This document shows, one piece after another, positions 1 through 7,087 of a stretch of 64,000 nucleotides of DNA. The DNA is from Pelagibacterium xiamenense (lineage in GTDB: Bacteria > Pseudomonadota > Alphaproteobacteria > Rhizobiales > Devosiaceae): positions 558,001 through 622,000 of the forward strand of contig NZ_JAJOYS010000002.1 in NCBI RefSeq assembly GCF_021166475.1. Direction: 5' to 3'. The first letter of the stretch is position 1; each line of letters begins with the position of its first letter. The notes beneath the pieces were generated by a model that was not told where the DNA came from, did not search any database, and was given only the letters and a program-made list of their open reading frames with translations. Made by a program: the position numbers and the translations under genes.

Positions 1-156
1 CGAAAGCCCCAGATACGCATGGAGCGTCCCGGCCGGCTCGACGATATCGTCGATATATTCCGCCGTACCCGCCACATGCTTGTGCCCGGAATCATGCCGC
101 TGTGCGACGTGCACGCCCCCGGAAATCGGTTTACGCTCGTCAGAAAGCGCACTCAT
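1..156 (-). CDS. xdhB: Xanthine dehydrogenase molybdenum-binding subunit XdhB, 5' part only
   Basis: Only the first 52 codons are present; the gene runs off the left edge. The visible N-terminus (MSALSDERKPISGGVH, then HKHVAGTAEYIDDI and a LHAYLGLS stretch) matches the start of the large molybdopterin subunit of bacterial XdhAB, which oxidises hypoxanthine and xanthine to urate. Its ATG overlaps the xdhA stop by one base (TGATG), so the two are translationally coupled and form the last visible part of a hiuH-xdhA-xdhB operon. The assignment rests on the short N-terminus plus position after xdhA; the active-site region is outside the window. Confidence 0.85.
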   Translation of the reverse strand, partial: MSALSDERKPISGGVHVAQRHDSGHKHVAGTAEYIDDIVEPAGTLHAYLGLS

Positions 157-1625
157 CACGCTACCTCATGCCGGATAATACGCATGCCAGGCTCGCCGCT
201 CGTCTCAAGAAAGAACCGCCGCAACAAATTCCGCCCCGCGAGCATCCGGTATTCCGCGCTCGCGCGCCAGTCCGTCAACGGTGTAAAATCCTCGCCAAAT
301 ACCGGCAGCACCGCCTCGATGCTCCCCATCGTCCACGGCCGGCCCACAAGCGCGGCTTCGACCGCCTTCGCCCGCATCGGCGTCCCGGCCATCCCGCCAT
401 AGGCAATCACCACCTCGGCAACGATCCCCTCGACCACCCGCACCCGGAACGCCCCGAGCGTCGCGGTGATATCCTCATCCCGCCGCTTGGTGACCTTATA
501 GGCCGCGAACATCTCATCCGCCCCCGGTCGTGGTACGCGAATGCTCTCGACAAACTCGCCCGGCGCCCGATCCTGCTTGCCATAGGCAATAAAGAAATCC
601 TCGAGCTTGATCTCCCGCCGCGCATCTCCCTTGCGCAGCACGATCGTCGCCCCCAGTGCGATCAATGGCGGCGGCGTATCGCCGATCGGCGACCCATTGG
701 CGATATTGCCCCCCAGCGTCCCCATATTGCGCACCTGCGCCCCGCCGATCCGCTCCCAGAGCTCCTGCAATTGCGGCACGTGCTCGGCGATGACCTTGAA
801 CGCTTGCGAATAGCTCACCCCGGCGCCGAAGGTAATCGCATCAGAGCCGACGTCGATATTCTGCAATGCCGTCAATTGTCCGATAAACACCACCGGCGCG
901 ATCTCGCGCATGAACTTGGTGACCCACAGCCCCACATCGGTCGCCCCCGCGACAATCGTCGCCTCGGGCCGCTCCTCGAGGACGCTCGCGAGATCGTCCA
1001 CCGATGCCGGCACGATCAAATCCCCGCGCGCCGACGAAACCACCACCCGCTGCCCATCCCTGAGCGCCTCGAGCCGTGCGGTAATCTCCGCCCGCTCGCG
1101 ATTGAGCGCATCCTCGACCACCGCGCCATAATTCGAAACCGCCTGCGCTGCCCGCACGATGGGCGCATATCCCGTGCACCGGCACAAATTCCCCTGCAGC
1201 GCTCGCTCGATCTCAGCAACACTGGGCGTCGGGGTCTCCAGCCACAGCCCGTAAAGCGACATCACGATCCCCGGCGTACAGAACCCGCACTGGCTCCCAT
1301 GATAATCGACCATCGCCTGCTGCACCGGATGCAGACCGCCATCGGCACCCCGCAAATGCTCGACCGTCACCACATGCGTCCCGTCGAGCGATCCGACGAA
1401 CCGGATGCACGCATTCACGCCCTCATAGGCCAGCGTTCCGTCCGCCCCGAGCCGCCCCACGAGGACCGTGCACGCCCCGCAGTCGCCTTCCGCACACCCT
1501 TCCTTGGTGCCCCGCAACACGCGGTCGAGCCGCAGAAAATCCAGCAGCGTCCGGTCGGGCGCCACATCGGAGAGCTCCACCAGCCGGTCATTGAGGTAAA
1601 ACCGTATCGCGTCGCGAACCGTCAT
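156..1625 (-). CDS. xdhA: Xanthine dehydrogenase small subunit XdhA (2Fe-2S and FAD)
   Basis: 489 residues, the usual length for the bacterial small subunit that passes electrons from the Mo site through two 2Fe-2S clusters to FAD and NAD. The plant-type ferredoxin cluster is ligated by C44, C49, C52 and C73; the second, helical-bundle cluster has C113, C116, C148 and C150 (CGFC and CRC motifs). The FAD-binding part follows from about residue 200, with VAGATDVGLW and the GGNIANGSPIGDTPP motif. It lies 3 bases after hiuH and overlaps xdhB by one base, giving an operon for the first steps of purine catabolism. Cytoplasmic. All expected cluster ligands are visible, so the call is firm. Confidence 0.97.
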   Translation of the reverse strand: MTVRDAIRFYLNDRLVELSDVAPDRTLLDFLRLDRVLRGTKEGCAEGDCGACTVLVGRLGADGTLAYEGVNACIRFVGSLDGTHVVTVEHLRGADGGLHPVQQAMVDYHGSQCGFCTPGIVMSLYGLWLETPTPSVAEIERALQGNLCRCTGYAPIVRAAQAVSNYGAVVEDALNRERAEITARLEALRDGQRVVVSSARGDLIVPASVDDLASVLEERPEATIVAGATDVGLWVTKFMREIAPVVFIGQLTALQNIDVGSDAITFGAGVSYSQAFKVIAEHVPQLQELWERIGGAQVRNMGTLGGNIANGSPIGDTPPPLIALGATIVLRKGDARREIKLEDFFIAYGKQDRAPGEFVESIRVPRPGADEMFAAYKVTKRRDEDITATLGAFRVRVVEGIVAEVVIAYGGMAGTPMRAKAVEAALVGRPWTMGSIEAVLPVFGEDFTPLTDWRASAEYRMLAGRNLLRRFFLETSGEPGMRIIRHEVA

Positions 1626-1628
1626 CGC

Positions 1629-1973
1629 TCAGCTCCCGCGATAGGTTGAATAGCCAAAGGGCGAAACCAGCAACGGCACATGATAGTGCGCCTCCGGGTC
1701 CGAAACGACGAACCGTACCGGCACCACATCGAGAAACGCCGCCGGCGTCCCGTCGAGCCCAGAAAAATAGTCCCCTACGTGAAACCGCAGCTCGTAAGCC
1801 CCGGCCTCAAGCGCCGCACCCTCGAGCAACGGCCCGTCGCACCGCCCGTCCGCATTGGTCCGCACCGTCCGGATCGGATCCCCGTTGCCTGAGAGGAGCT
1901 CTATCGTCATATCCCGAGCCGGATGCCCATTGGCCGTATCCAAGACATGCGTAGTCAACCGTCCTGCGCTCAT
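1629..1973 (-). CDS. hiuH: 5-hydroxyisourate hydrolase (transthyretin-like)
   Basis: Hydrolyses 5-hydroxyisourate, the product of urate oxidation, to OHCU. The 114-residue product begins [16 protein letters not shown], carries the HIUase N-terminal histidine region, and ends with the diagnostic YRGS tetrapeptide. I start it at the ATG at 1973 because a GAAGGG sequence lies at a suitable distance upstream; in-frame ATGs at 1979 and 1997 would add 2 or 8 residues. It is first in the hiuH-xdhA-xdhB operon and divergent from the PuuE-UraD fusion, whose UraD domain uses its product. The intervening 155 bases contain a RutR-box-like site. Confidence 0.93.
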   Translation of the reverse strand: MSAGRLTTHVLDTANGHPARDMTIELLSGNGDPIRTVRTNADGRCDGPLLEGAALEAGAYELRFHVGDYFSGLDGTPAAFLDVVPVRFVVSDPEAHYHVPLLVSPFGYSTYRGS

Positions 1974-2052
1974 GGCCATCCCTTCGCCGCAAATCAAACC
2001 TTCCGACTATCAACCCAAAAACTGACAGTTGAAAGAGGGCGCATGCCAATTT

Positions 2053-2068
2053 TTTACCACATGGTCCA
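2053..2068. promoter_or_regulatory. Candidate RutR-type operator, purine divergent promoter
   Basis: TTTACCACATGGTCCA matches 12 of 14 defined positions of the E. coli RutR box TTGACCA-NN-TGGTCAA and contains the inverted repeat ACCA-CA-TGGT, flanked by T-runs. It lies between divergent hiuH-xdhAB and puuE-uraD. Three related sites occur at 9547, 22945 and 27543. Function is inferred from the sequence match and context. Confidence 0.5.
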
Positions 2069-2128
2069 TTTTTTGGCGTTAAGCTGCCGCCACCTCCCTG
2101 CCCTCCCATACAGAAGGCCCTGATTCCC

Positions 2129-3553
2129 ATGCGCTATCCCCGCGACTTCCTCGGCTACGGTCCCAACCCGCCCCACGCCAACTGGCCCGGCGGCGCAAAT
2201 ATCGCGGTGCAGTTCGTGCTCAACTACGAAGAAGGCGGGGAAAACAACATCCTCCACGGCGACGCGGCCTCCGAAGCCTTCCTCGCGGACGTCGTCGGCG
2301 CCGCACCCTGGCCCGGCCAGCGGCACTGGAACATCGAATCCATGTACGAGTATGGCGGCCGCGCCGGCTTCTGGCGGCTCCATCGGCTCTTCACCGAGCG
2401 CAATCTCCCGGTCACCGTCTACGGCGTCGCCACCGCCCTGATGCGCGCGCCCGAGCAGGTCAAGGCCATGCTCGACGCGGACTGGGAAATCGCGTCCCAC
2501 GGATACAAATGGGTCGAGCACAAGGACATGCCCGAAGACGCGGAGCGTAACCAGATCGCCGAAGCGATCCGCCTCCACACCGTCGCCACTGGCGCCCGCC
2601 CCAAAGGCTGGTACACGGGCCGCTGCTCGCTCAACACCGTCGACCTCGTCTCCGAGGAAGGCGGCTTTGCCTATATCTCCGACACCTATGACGACGACCT
2701 GCCCTATTGGCGCGTCCACAACGGCAAGCCCCAGCTCATCATCCCCTACACCCTCTCGGCCAACGACATGCGCTTCGTCACCGCCTCGGGCTTTGCGAAC
2801 GGGGAGGACTATTTCCAGTTCCTCAAAGACAGCTTCGACTGCCTTTACGCCGAAGGCGAAGCTGGCGCCCCCAGAATGATGACGATCGGCCTCCATTGCC
2901 GCCTCGCCGGCCAGCCGGGCCGCTTCCAGGGTCTCAAGAAGTTCGTCGATTACATCTCCGGCTTCGACAAGGTCTGGGTCCCCACCCGCCTCGCCATCGC
3001 CGAACACTGGGCCGAGCATCACCCCTACAAGACACCGGAACTCCAGCCTTCAAAGATGAACCGAGAGACGTTCATCGCCACATTTGGCGGGGTCTTTGAA
3101 CATTCCCCCTGGATCGCCGAACGCGCCTTCGAGGGTGAATTGAGCCCCGGCAACGATACCGCCACCGGCATCCATTTCGCCCTCCAATGCCAATTCCGCA
3201 TGGCCACCGAAGCCGAACGCCTCGACGTCCTCAAAGCCCACCCCGACCTCGCGGGCAAGCTCGCCGCCGCCAGGCGCCTGACCGAAGCCTCAACCGCCGA
3301 GCAGGCCTCCGCCGGCCTCGACGCCCTGACTGATGCCGAACGCGAAACCTTCACCGCGCTCAACACGGCCTATGTCGAAAAATTCGGCTTCCCTTTCATC
3401 ATCGCCGTCCGCGACAACACCAAGTCTTCGATCCTCGAAGCGTTCAAGGCGCGGCTCGAAAATACCCGGGAAGCCGAGTTCGAAACGGCCTGCCGCCAGG
3501 TCGAACGCATCGCCGAACTGCGGATCAGGGTGCTTTTCGGAGAGCAACCCTAA
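2129..3553 (+). CDS. puuE: PuuE-type allantoinase fused to OHCU decarboxylase (UraD)
   Basis: 474 residues holding two consecutive activities of urate breakdown in one chain. Residues 1 to about 300 are the polysaccharide-deacetylase-fold, metal-type-distinct allantoinase PuuE (starts MRYPRDFLGYGPNPPHANWP; contains GGRAGFWRL, ASHGYKWVEH and the TGRCSLNT segment), which opens allantoin to allantoate. From about residue 308 a full UraD domain follows, with HPDLAGKLA (H371), EAS-rich helix and FPFIIAVR near the end; UraD decarboxylates OHCU to (S)-allantoin. Chemically UraD acts before PuuE although it is C-terminal. Separate PuuE (about 310 aa) and UraD (about 165 aa) lengths add up to the fusion. 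Divergent from hiuH. Confidence 0.95.
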   Translation: MRYPRDFLGYGPNPPHANWPGGANIAVQFVLNYEEGGENNILHGDAASEAFLADVVGAAPWPGQRHWNIESMYEYGGRAGFWRLHRLFTERNLPVTVYGVATALMRAPEQVKAMLDADWEIASHGYKWVEHKDMPEDAERNQIAEAIRLHTVATGARPKGWYTGRCSLNTVDLVSEEGGFAYISDTYDDDLPYWRVHNGKPQLIIPYTLSANDMRFVTASGFANGEDYFQFLKDSFDCLYAEGEAGAPRMMTIGLHCRLAGQPGRFQGLKKFVDYISGFDKVWVPTRLAIAEHWAEHHPYKTPELQPSKMNRETFIATFGGVFEHSPWIAERAFEGELSPGNDTATGIHFALQCQFRMATEAERLDVLKAHPDLAGKLAAARRLTEASTAEQASAGLDALTDAERETFTALNTAYVEKFGFPFIIAVRDNTKSSILEAFKARLENTREAEFETACRQVERIAELRIRVLFGEQP

Positions 3554-3565
3554 TCCCCGAGCCTC

Positions 3566-3952
3566 TCAGATCTGGTCTGCCGTGACCAGATTGGCGTCCC
3601 GCGCCAACCGCCATTGCCCGTTGTCCTTGCGAAAGAGCGTCAGCGTATACCCCGAGCGCGACATGGGCTCGCCATCGCCGAGGCGCATGGTGAGCGCAAT
3701 CTTGTTGCGCGTGAACGCCCAATCGCCTAGCACCTTCAACTCGAGGATCTCGTTCGTCCCCTCAATCGACATCTTCGTGTCATTGCTAAGTGAGAGTGCC
3801 GCAAACGTATCCTTGCCGAACGGCTCCTGACCGACGACGGTAAAAACGGCATCGTCCGCCATCAGGTCCAGCACACCCGCGGCGTCCCCGGCCTTGGTGG
3901 CCTCCATCCACTTTTGAACGACCGCGCGGATTTGCGCCTCGTCGGTCTCCAT
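3566..3952 (-). CDS. SnoaL/DUF4440-type NTF2-fold protein (SgcJ/EcaC family)
   Basis: 128 residues beginning METDEAQIRAVVQKWMEATK, a typical NTF2-like cone-fold start, followed by AGVLDLMADDAVFTVVG and ending in a TLFRKDNGQWRLARDANL stretch. Proteins of this family are small stand-alone domains of varied or unknown activity. Start chosen at 3952 because GGAGGTGA lies 7 bases before this ATG; an upstream TTG at 3970 would overlap the preceding gene. It is the last of three minus-strand genes (two SRPBCC proteins precede it) divergent from an ArsR regulator. I cannot name a substrate; a detoxification or stress role is only suggested by the neighbours. Confidence 0.8.
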   Translation of the reverse strand: METDEAQIRAVVQKWMEATKAGDAAGVLDLMADDAVFTVVGQEPFGKDTFAALSLSNDTKMSIEGTNEILELKVLGDWAFTRNKIALTMRLGDGEPMSRSGYTLTLFRKDNGQWRLARDANLVTADQI

Positions 3953-3966
3953 GTCGTCACCTCCGC

Positions 3967-4428
3967 TCAATCCTCGGCATATGTCTCTTCAATCGCCCTG
4001 AGCATACCGGCCCAGGCTTTTTTTGTGCTCTCGATATATTCGGCGTATTTCGCGTCCATCTCGTGCGCCAGCGTCGCCCGGCATCCAGCCCCGTCCGGTT
4101 CGAGCCTGATACGGACGACTGATGTGGCGTCCCGTTCCTCGTCCTCGTCGATGAAGAAGGTGAAATCCAGCCGGGAGGGGCGCTCGAACGTCAGATAGGT
4201 TCCCCAGCAGGGACCTTCTTCTCCGTCCGCAACGTCGACGAACCGATAGGCGCCACCTTCCTGCGGCTCGACCTCGACGACCGTCACCTCACTGTCCCGT
4301 CCGATATTCTCATTGTTGCGCTGGAGCCAGCGTCGAATTTTCGCTGGGTTCACCCAGGCATCGAAAACGGCCCCGGGGGTCATGGTCGGAAAACGACGCT
4401 CGACCGCGGCGGTCACAAGCTCGGTCAT
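3967..4428 (-). CDS. SRPBCC (AHSA1-type) domain protein
   Basis: 153 residues, START/Bet v1-like fold of the Aha1 C-terminal (AHSA1) family. The N-terminal VERRFPTMTPGAVFDAWVNP and the following KIRRWLQ match the first strand and helices; GGAYRFVD and a central ERPSRLDFTFF are typical of the hydrophobic-cavity fold, and the C-terminus forms the long helix (EYIESTKKAWAGMLRAIEE). These proteins bind hydrophobic ligands; the ligand here is unknown. Middle gene of an ArsR-linked cassette, with a second, distinct SRPBCC gene immediately upstream. Confidence 0.87.
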   Translation of the reverse strand: MTELVTAAVERRFPTMTPGAVFDAWVNPAKIRRWLQRNNENIGRDSEVTVVEVEPQEGGAYRFVDVADGEEGPCWGTYLTFERPSRLDFTFFIDEDEERDATSVVRIRLEPDGAGCRATLAHEMDAKYAEYIESTKKAWAGMLRAIEETYAED

Positions 4429-4476
4429 CGGTCTCTCCTTTGTGTAACCCAGGCACGAAATGCCTCCCGGATCACC

Positions 4477-4917
4477 TCACTTGTAAAACCCCTCTCGCAG
4501 ATTGATGCCATGCTCGAGATAGACCTTCATCGCGCACAACATCCCGGTCCATCCCTCACAATTGCCATAGGACGCCTTGAGACCCTCCGCGCTCTCGCGC
4601 CAGCCTTCCTCGGTGATCGTGACGAGCGTGCGACCGTCGTCCAAACCCTCGAACCCCATGGTGACCGTCGTCTGCTTCCCCTCGTCCGCATCCCAGGTCA
4701 AAACGATCCTCTTGTCCTTTTCGACCTCAACCACATGGACGGGGAACGCGCCCGGAAAGTCGTGAAAATCCCATGTCACCGTCGCGCCGGTCTCCAGCCG
4801 TCCTTTGGCCCCGCCGGTCGTGAAGTATCCAGAAAGTTCCTTGGGGTCGGCGACCGCCTCGAACACCTCGTGCACGGGCTTCGAAATCCGCCCCGATACC
4901 GTGAATTTGAGTTCCAT
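4477..4917 (-). CDS. SRPBCC (AHSA1-type) domain protein, first gene of the ArsR-divergent operon
   Basis: 146 residues starting MELKFTVSGRISKPVHEVFE. I chose the ATG at 4917 because AAGGA lies 8 bases upstream; the open frame extends 28 codons further but would run through the ArsR promoter. Features of the AHSA1 fold: DPKELSGYFTTG, the TVTWDFHDFPG strand pair, VLTWDADEG and the C-terminal helix with SYGNCEGWTGMLCAMKVYLEHG. It differs clearly in sequence from the SRPBCC protein downstream, so they are not a recent duplication. The divergent ArsR regulator 49 bases away probably controls it. Confidence 0.87.
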   Translation of the reverse strand: MELKFTVSGRISKPVHEVFEAVADPKELSGYFTTGGAKGRLETGATVTWDFHDFPGAFPVHVVEVEKDKRIVLTWDADEGKQTTVTMGFEGLDDGRTLVTITEEGWRESAEGLKASYGNCEGWTGMLCAMKVYLEHGINLREGFYK

Positions 4918-4948
4918 CTGAGCAATCCTTCTTGTCGATACGCGCATT

Positions 4949-4968
4949 ATGTTATAAAAATATAACAT
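4949..4968. promoter_or_regulatory. Perfect palindrome overlapping the ArsR start: likely autoregulatory operator
   Basis: ATGTTATA-AAAA-TATAACAT is an exact 8+8 inverted repeat with a 4-base spacer. Its last two bases are the A and T of the arsR start codon. It lies in the 49-base divergent promoter between arsR and the SRPBCC operon, the place and type of AT-rich palindrome bound by ArsR/SmtB repressors. A TTGTCG at 4932 and TATAAA/TAAAAA at 4953-4960 could be the arsR promoter, which would put transcription start at or next to the ATG. No Shine-Dalgarno is present, so arsR may be leaderless. Confidence 0.7.
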
Positions 4969-5290
4969 GTCAATCACCGATGATTCGGACAGGATTTTCA
5001 AGGCGTTGGCGGATCATCGTCGCCGCGCCATACTGGACGCGTTGCGGGACGAACCCAAAACCACTGGCGCCCTGTGCGAGATGTTCCCGCAGATCGACCG
5101 CACCACGGTCCTTCAGCACATGCGCGTCCTCGAAGCGGCCGGTCTCATCATCCCAGAACGCCGCGGCCGCGAGCGCTGGAACCACTTGAACGCCATGCCG
5201 ATCAAGGAGATTCACGACCGCTGGATTGGTGACTACGCCCAAAACGCCGTGAGTCTGATCTCACGGCTCAAGACGAACCTTGAGGAATAG
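4967..5290 (+). CDS. ArsR-family winged-helix repressor
   Basis: 107 residues. The start MSITDDSDRIFKALADHRRR and AILDALRDEPKTTGALCEMF followed by the recognition helix region DRTTVLQHMRVLEAAGLI and the wing RRGRERWNHLN are the canonical ArsR/SmtB winged helix. No obvious paired metal-binding cysteines are visible, which fits the subgroup that is genetically linked to SRPBCC/AHSA1 proteins rather than metal sensors. Divergent from SRPBCC-SRPBCC-SnoaL genes and abutting a perfect palindrome, so autoregulation and control of that operon is the natural inference. There is no ribosome-binding site upstream of the ATG. Confidence 0.92.
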   Translation: MSITDDSDRIFKALADHRRRAILDALRDEPKTTGALCEMFPQIDRTTVLQHMRVLEAAGLIIPERRGRERWNHLNAMPIKEIHDRWIGDYAQNAVSLISRLKTNLEE

Positions 5291-5399
5291 GCCCCGATTC
5301 CGAGGCTTCTCAAGCACTCGGAAGAAACTTATCTCCCTTCCCGAAGCCTCGCATATTCTCTCTCCCACGGACCCGCTTATATGGGCGCAGGCGCAACGA

Positions 5400-5458
5400 A
5401 CGTTTGGGCGGGACCGGTCCGGGTCCGATGGGAGTCGTCCCAGCGGAGGCCCAAACGT
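5400..5458. repeat. Inverted repeat, REP-like
   Basis: ACGTTTGGGC at 5400-5409 is repeated exactly in reverse complement at 5449-5458. The interior is GC-rich with CGGGACCGGTCCGG. No T-run follows, so it is not a standard terminator. Sits in a gene-free stretch next to a second inverted repeat, as REP-type elements do. Confidence 0.5.
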
Positions 5459-5557
5459 CACCAGAGCCGGTCGTCGCGCTGCGACGGCGTACTGGCGAAA
5501 GCCAGCGGGGATTGACCCCAGCCTGTAAGATGGGCGGACAAGCCAAAAACCCCGGAT

Positions 5558-5620
5558 GTATGCGGCGAGGCGGGCCTCGCTCTAGATCTACTCAGTATGA
5601 GGCATCGTCTCGCCGCATAC
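5558..5620. repeat. Inverted repeat, REP-like, core shared with 28741-28780
   Basis: GTATGCGGCGAG (5558-5569) pairs exactly with CTCGCCGCATAC (5609-5620). A smaller hairpin is nested at its left arm (5565-5580). The outer core TGTATGCGGC also occurs in the longer inverted repeat at 28741-28780, which suggests one dispersed element family. Confidence 0.5.
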
Positions 5621-5759
5621 CGTCCACACTCGATGAACCTGAAGGCATTCGCCGGAGGGCATGTTGTCATGTCCGCCAAAATGTGACCGCCTGTTCCGGC
5701 CCGCGCCGTTCTGCGCTATCAAGAACGCGGCACCAACACCGACAAAGACAAAAGAGCAA

Positions 5760-6590
5760 ATGGCCGAACGCACCTACGCCACTCCACCCGGCGGTCTCCC
5801 GCCCCAGTCGCAGCTCCTCACCGGTCGAGCCGTCTTCACCGAGGCCTATGCCGTCATCCCCAAGGGCGTGATGACCGGCATTGTCACGAGCTATCTCCCC
5901 TATTGGGACGAGACGCAGCTCTGGATCATCTCCCGCCCCCTTTCGGGTTTCGCCGAGACCTTTTCGCAATACATCATGGAAGTCGCGCCCGGCGGCGGCA
6001 GTGACAATCCCGAGCCCGATCCCGAAGCCGAAGGCGTCCTCTTCATGACCGAGGGCGCCATGACGCTGACCCTCGCGGGCACGCCCCACGAAATGACCGC
6101 AGGCGGCTACGCCTATATCCCCTCTGGAACGGCGTGGACCCTCCGCAACACCGGCAACGCCCCCGCCAAATTCCACTGGATCCGCAAGGCCTACGAGGCC
6201 GTCGACGAAATCGACAAGCCCGAGCCTTTCGTCGCCAGCGAGGCCGACATCGCCCCCATCCCGATGCCCGATACCGACGGCGCCTGGGCCACCACCCGTT
6301 TCGTTGATCCCGCCGACATCCGGCATGACATGCACGTCAACATCGTCACCATTGAGCCCGGCGCCGTCATCCCCTTCGCAGAGACCCATGTAATGGAGCA
6401 CGGGCTCTACGTTCTTGAGGGCAAGGCCGTCTACCGTCTCAATCAGGACTGGGTGGAAGTCGAGGCCGGCGATTATATGTGGCTCCGCGCTTTCTGCCCG
6501 CAGGCCTGCTACGCGGGTGGCCCCGGGCCCTTCCGCTACCTCCTTTATAAAGACGTCAACCGCCACGCCAGGCTGCGGATCGGCCAATGA
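5760..6590 (+). CDS. allE: (S)-ureidoglycine aminohydrolase (bicupin)
   Basis: 276 residues from the ATG at 5760 (MAERTYATPPGG). Two cupin barrels: the first around residues 50-140 (PEPDPEAEGVLFMTEGAM and GGYAYIPSGTAWTLRN), the second around 170-260 with the metal-binding histidine/glutamate set in FAETHVMEHGLYVLEG and the DYMWLRAFCPQACYAGG motif typical of UGHY. It releases ammonia from (S)-ureidoglycine to give ureidoglycolate. It overlaps allA by ATGA, and the two together complete the route from allantoate breakdown to glyoxylate. An allantoate amidohydrolase is not adjacent. Confidence 0.93.
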   Translation: MAERTYATPPGGLPPQSQLLTGRAVFTEAYAVIPKGVMTGIVTSYLPYWDETQLWIISRPLSGFAETFSQYIMEVAPGGGSDNPEPDPEAEGVLFMTEGAMTLTLAGTPHEMTAGGYAYIPSGTAWTLRNTGNAPAKFHWIRKAYEAVDEIDKPEPFVASEADIAPIPMPDTDGAWATTRFVDPADIRHDMHVNIVTIEPGAVIPFAETHVMEHGLYVLEGKAVYRLNQDWVEVEAGDYMWLRAFCPQACYAGGPGPFRYLLYKDVNRHARLRIGQ

Positions 6591-7087
6591 GCGGCGACCG
6601 TACGGTATTGATCGAGCCGCTCACCAAGACCGGCTTCGCCCCCTTCGGCCAGGTCCTCACCACCGAAGGTGCCCACCACTACCCGATCAATAACGGGATG
6701 ACCGAGCGCTATCACGACCTCGCTAACGTGGCGCTCGCGGGCGAAAACGCCCGCCCGCTCATCTCGATCTTCCGCGGTCGGCCCTATGCTCTGCCCTTGA
6801 CCCTCGAAATGGTCGAGCGCCACCCGTTGGGCTCGCAGGCTTTCATGCCGCTCAGCCCCCGCCCCTTCCTCGCCATCGTCGCCCCTGATGCCGACGGCAC
6901 CCCGGCCCAACCGCGCGCCTTCCTCGTCCCCTCAGGCATCGGCGTCAATATCGGCATCAATGTCTGGCATGGCGTGCTGACAGCGCTGGAAGCACAGAGC
7001 GACTTCCTCGTCGTCGACCGCGGCGGCGACGGCAATAACCTCGAGGAGCATTTTTTCGAACGGCCGTATACGGTCAGAATGTCCTAA
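6587..7087 (+). CDS. allA: Ureidoglycolate lyase
   Basis: 166 residues, standard for AllA, which splits (S)-ureidoglycolate into glyoxylate and urea. Recognisable segments: IEPLTKTGFAPFGQVL at the N-terminus, ISIFRGRP, VERHPLGSQAFMPL and NVWHGVLTAL with the conserved metal-binding histidines, then FLVVDRGG near the end. Its start codon overlaps the allE stop (ATGA). Its own stop overlaps by three bases the stop of the convergent molybdopterin oxidoreductase gene, with no terminator visible between them. Confidence 0.96.
   Translation: MSGDRTVLIEPLTKTGFAPFGQVLTTEGAHHYPINNGMTERYHDLANVALAGENARPLISIFRGRPYALPLTLEMVERHPLGSQAFMPLSPRPFLAIVAPDADGTPAQPRAFLVPSGIGVNIGINVWHGVLTALEAQSDFLVVDRGGDGNNLEEHFFERPYTVRMS

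Larger units (their letters stand above)
5291..5759. other. 469-base non-coding stretch with two long inverted repeats
   Basis: Between arsR and allE I find no convincing coding sequence on either strand. The stretch contains two separate hairpin-forming repeats (5400-5458 and 5558-5620, listed separately) and a small nested hairpin GCGAGG-CGGG-CCTCGC at 5565-5580. The right end must hold the allE promoter and leader. Confidence 0.6.

Noticed and set aside
102-1649. 515-codon open frame on the plus strand
   Set aside because: Lies wholly opposite xdhA, which has all its iron-sulfur ligands. The translation is arginine/proline/histidine-rich without domains: a GC-skew shadow.
3967-4917. Recent tandem duplication of SRPBCC genes
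   Set aside because: The two proteins share only fold-level similarity and differ in most segments.
5291-5759. Short open frames in the arsR-allE gap as genes
   Set aside because: No ribosome-binding sites, arginine-rich translations, and the sequence is dominated by inverted repeats.
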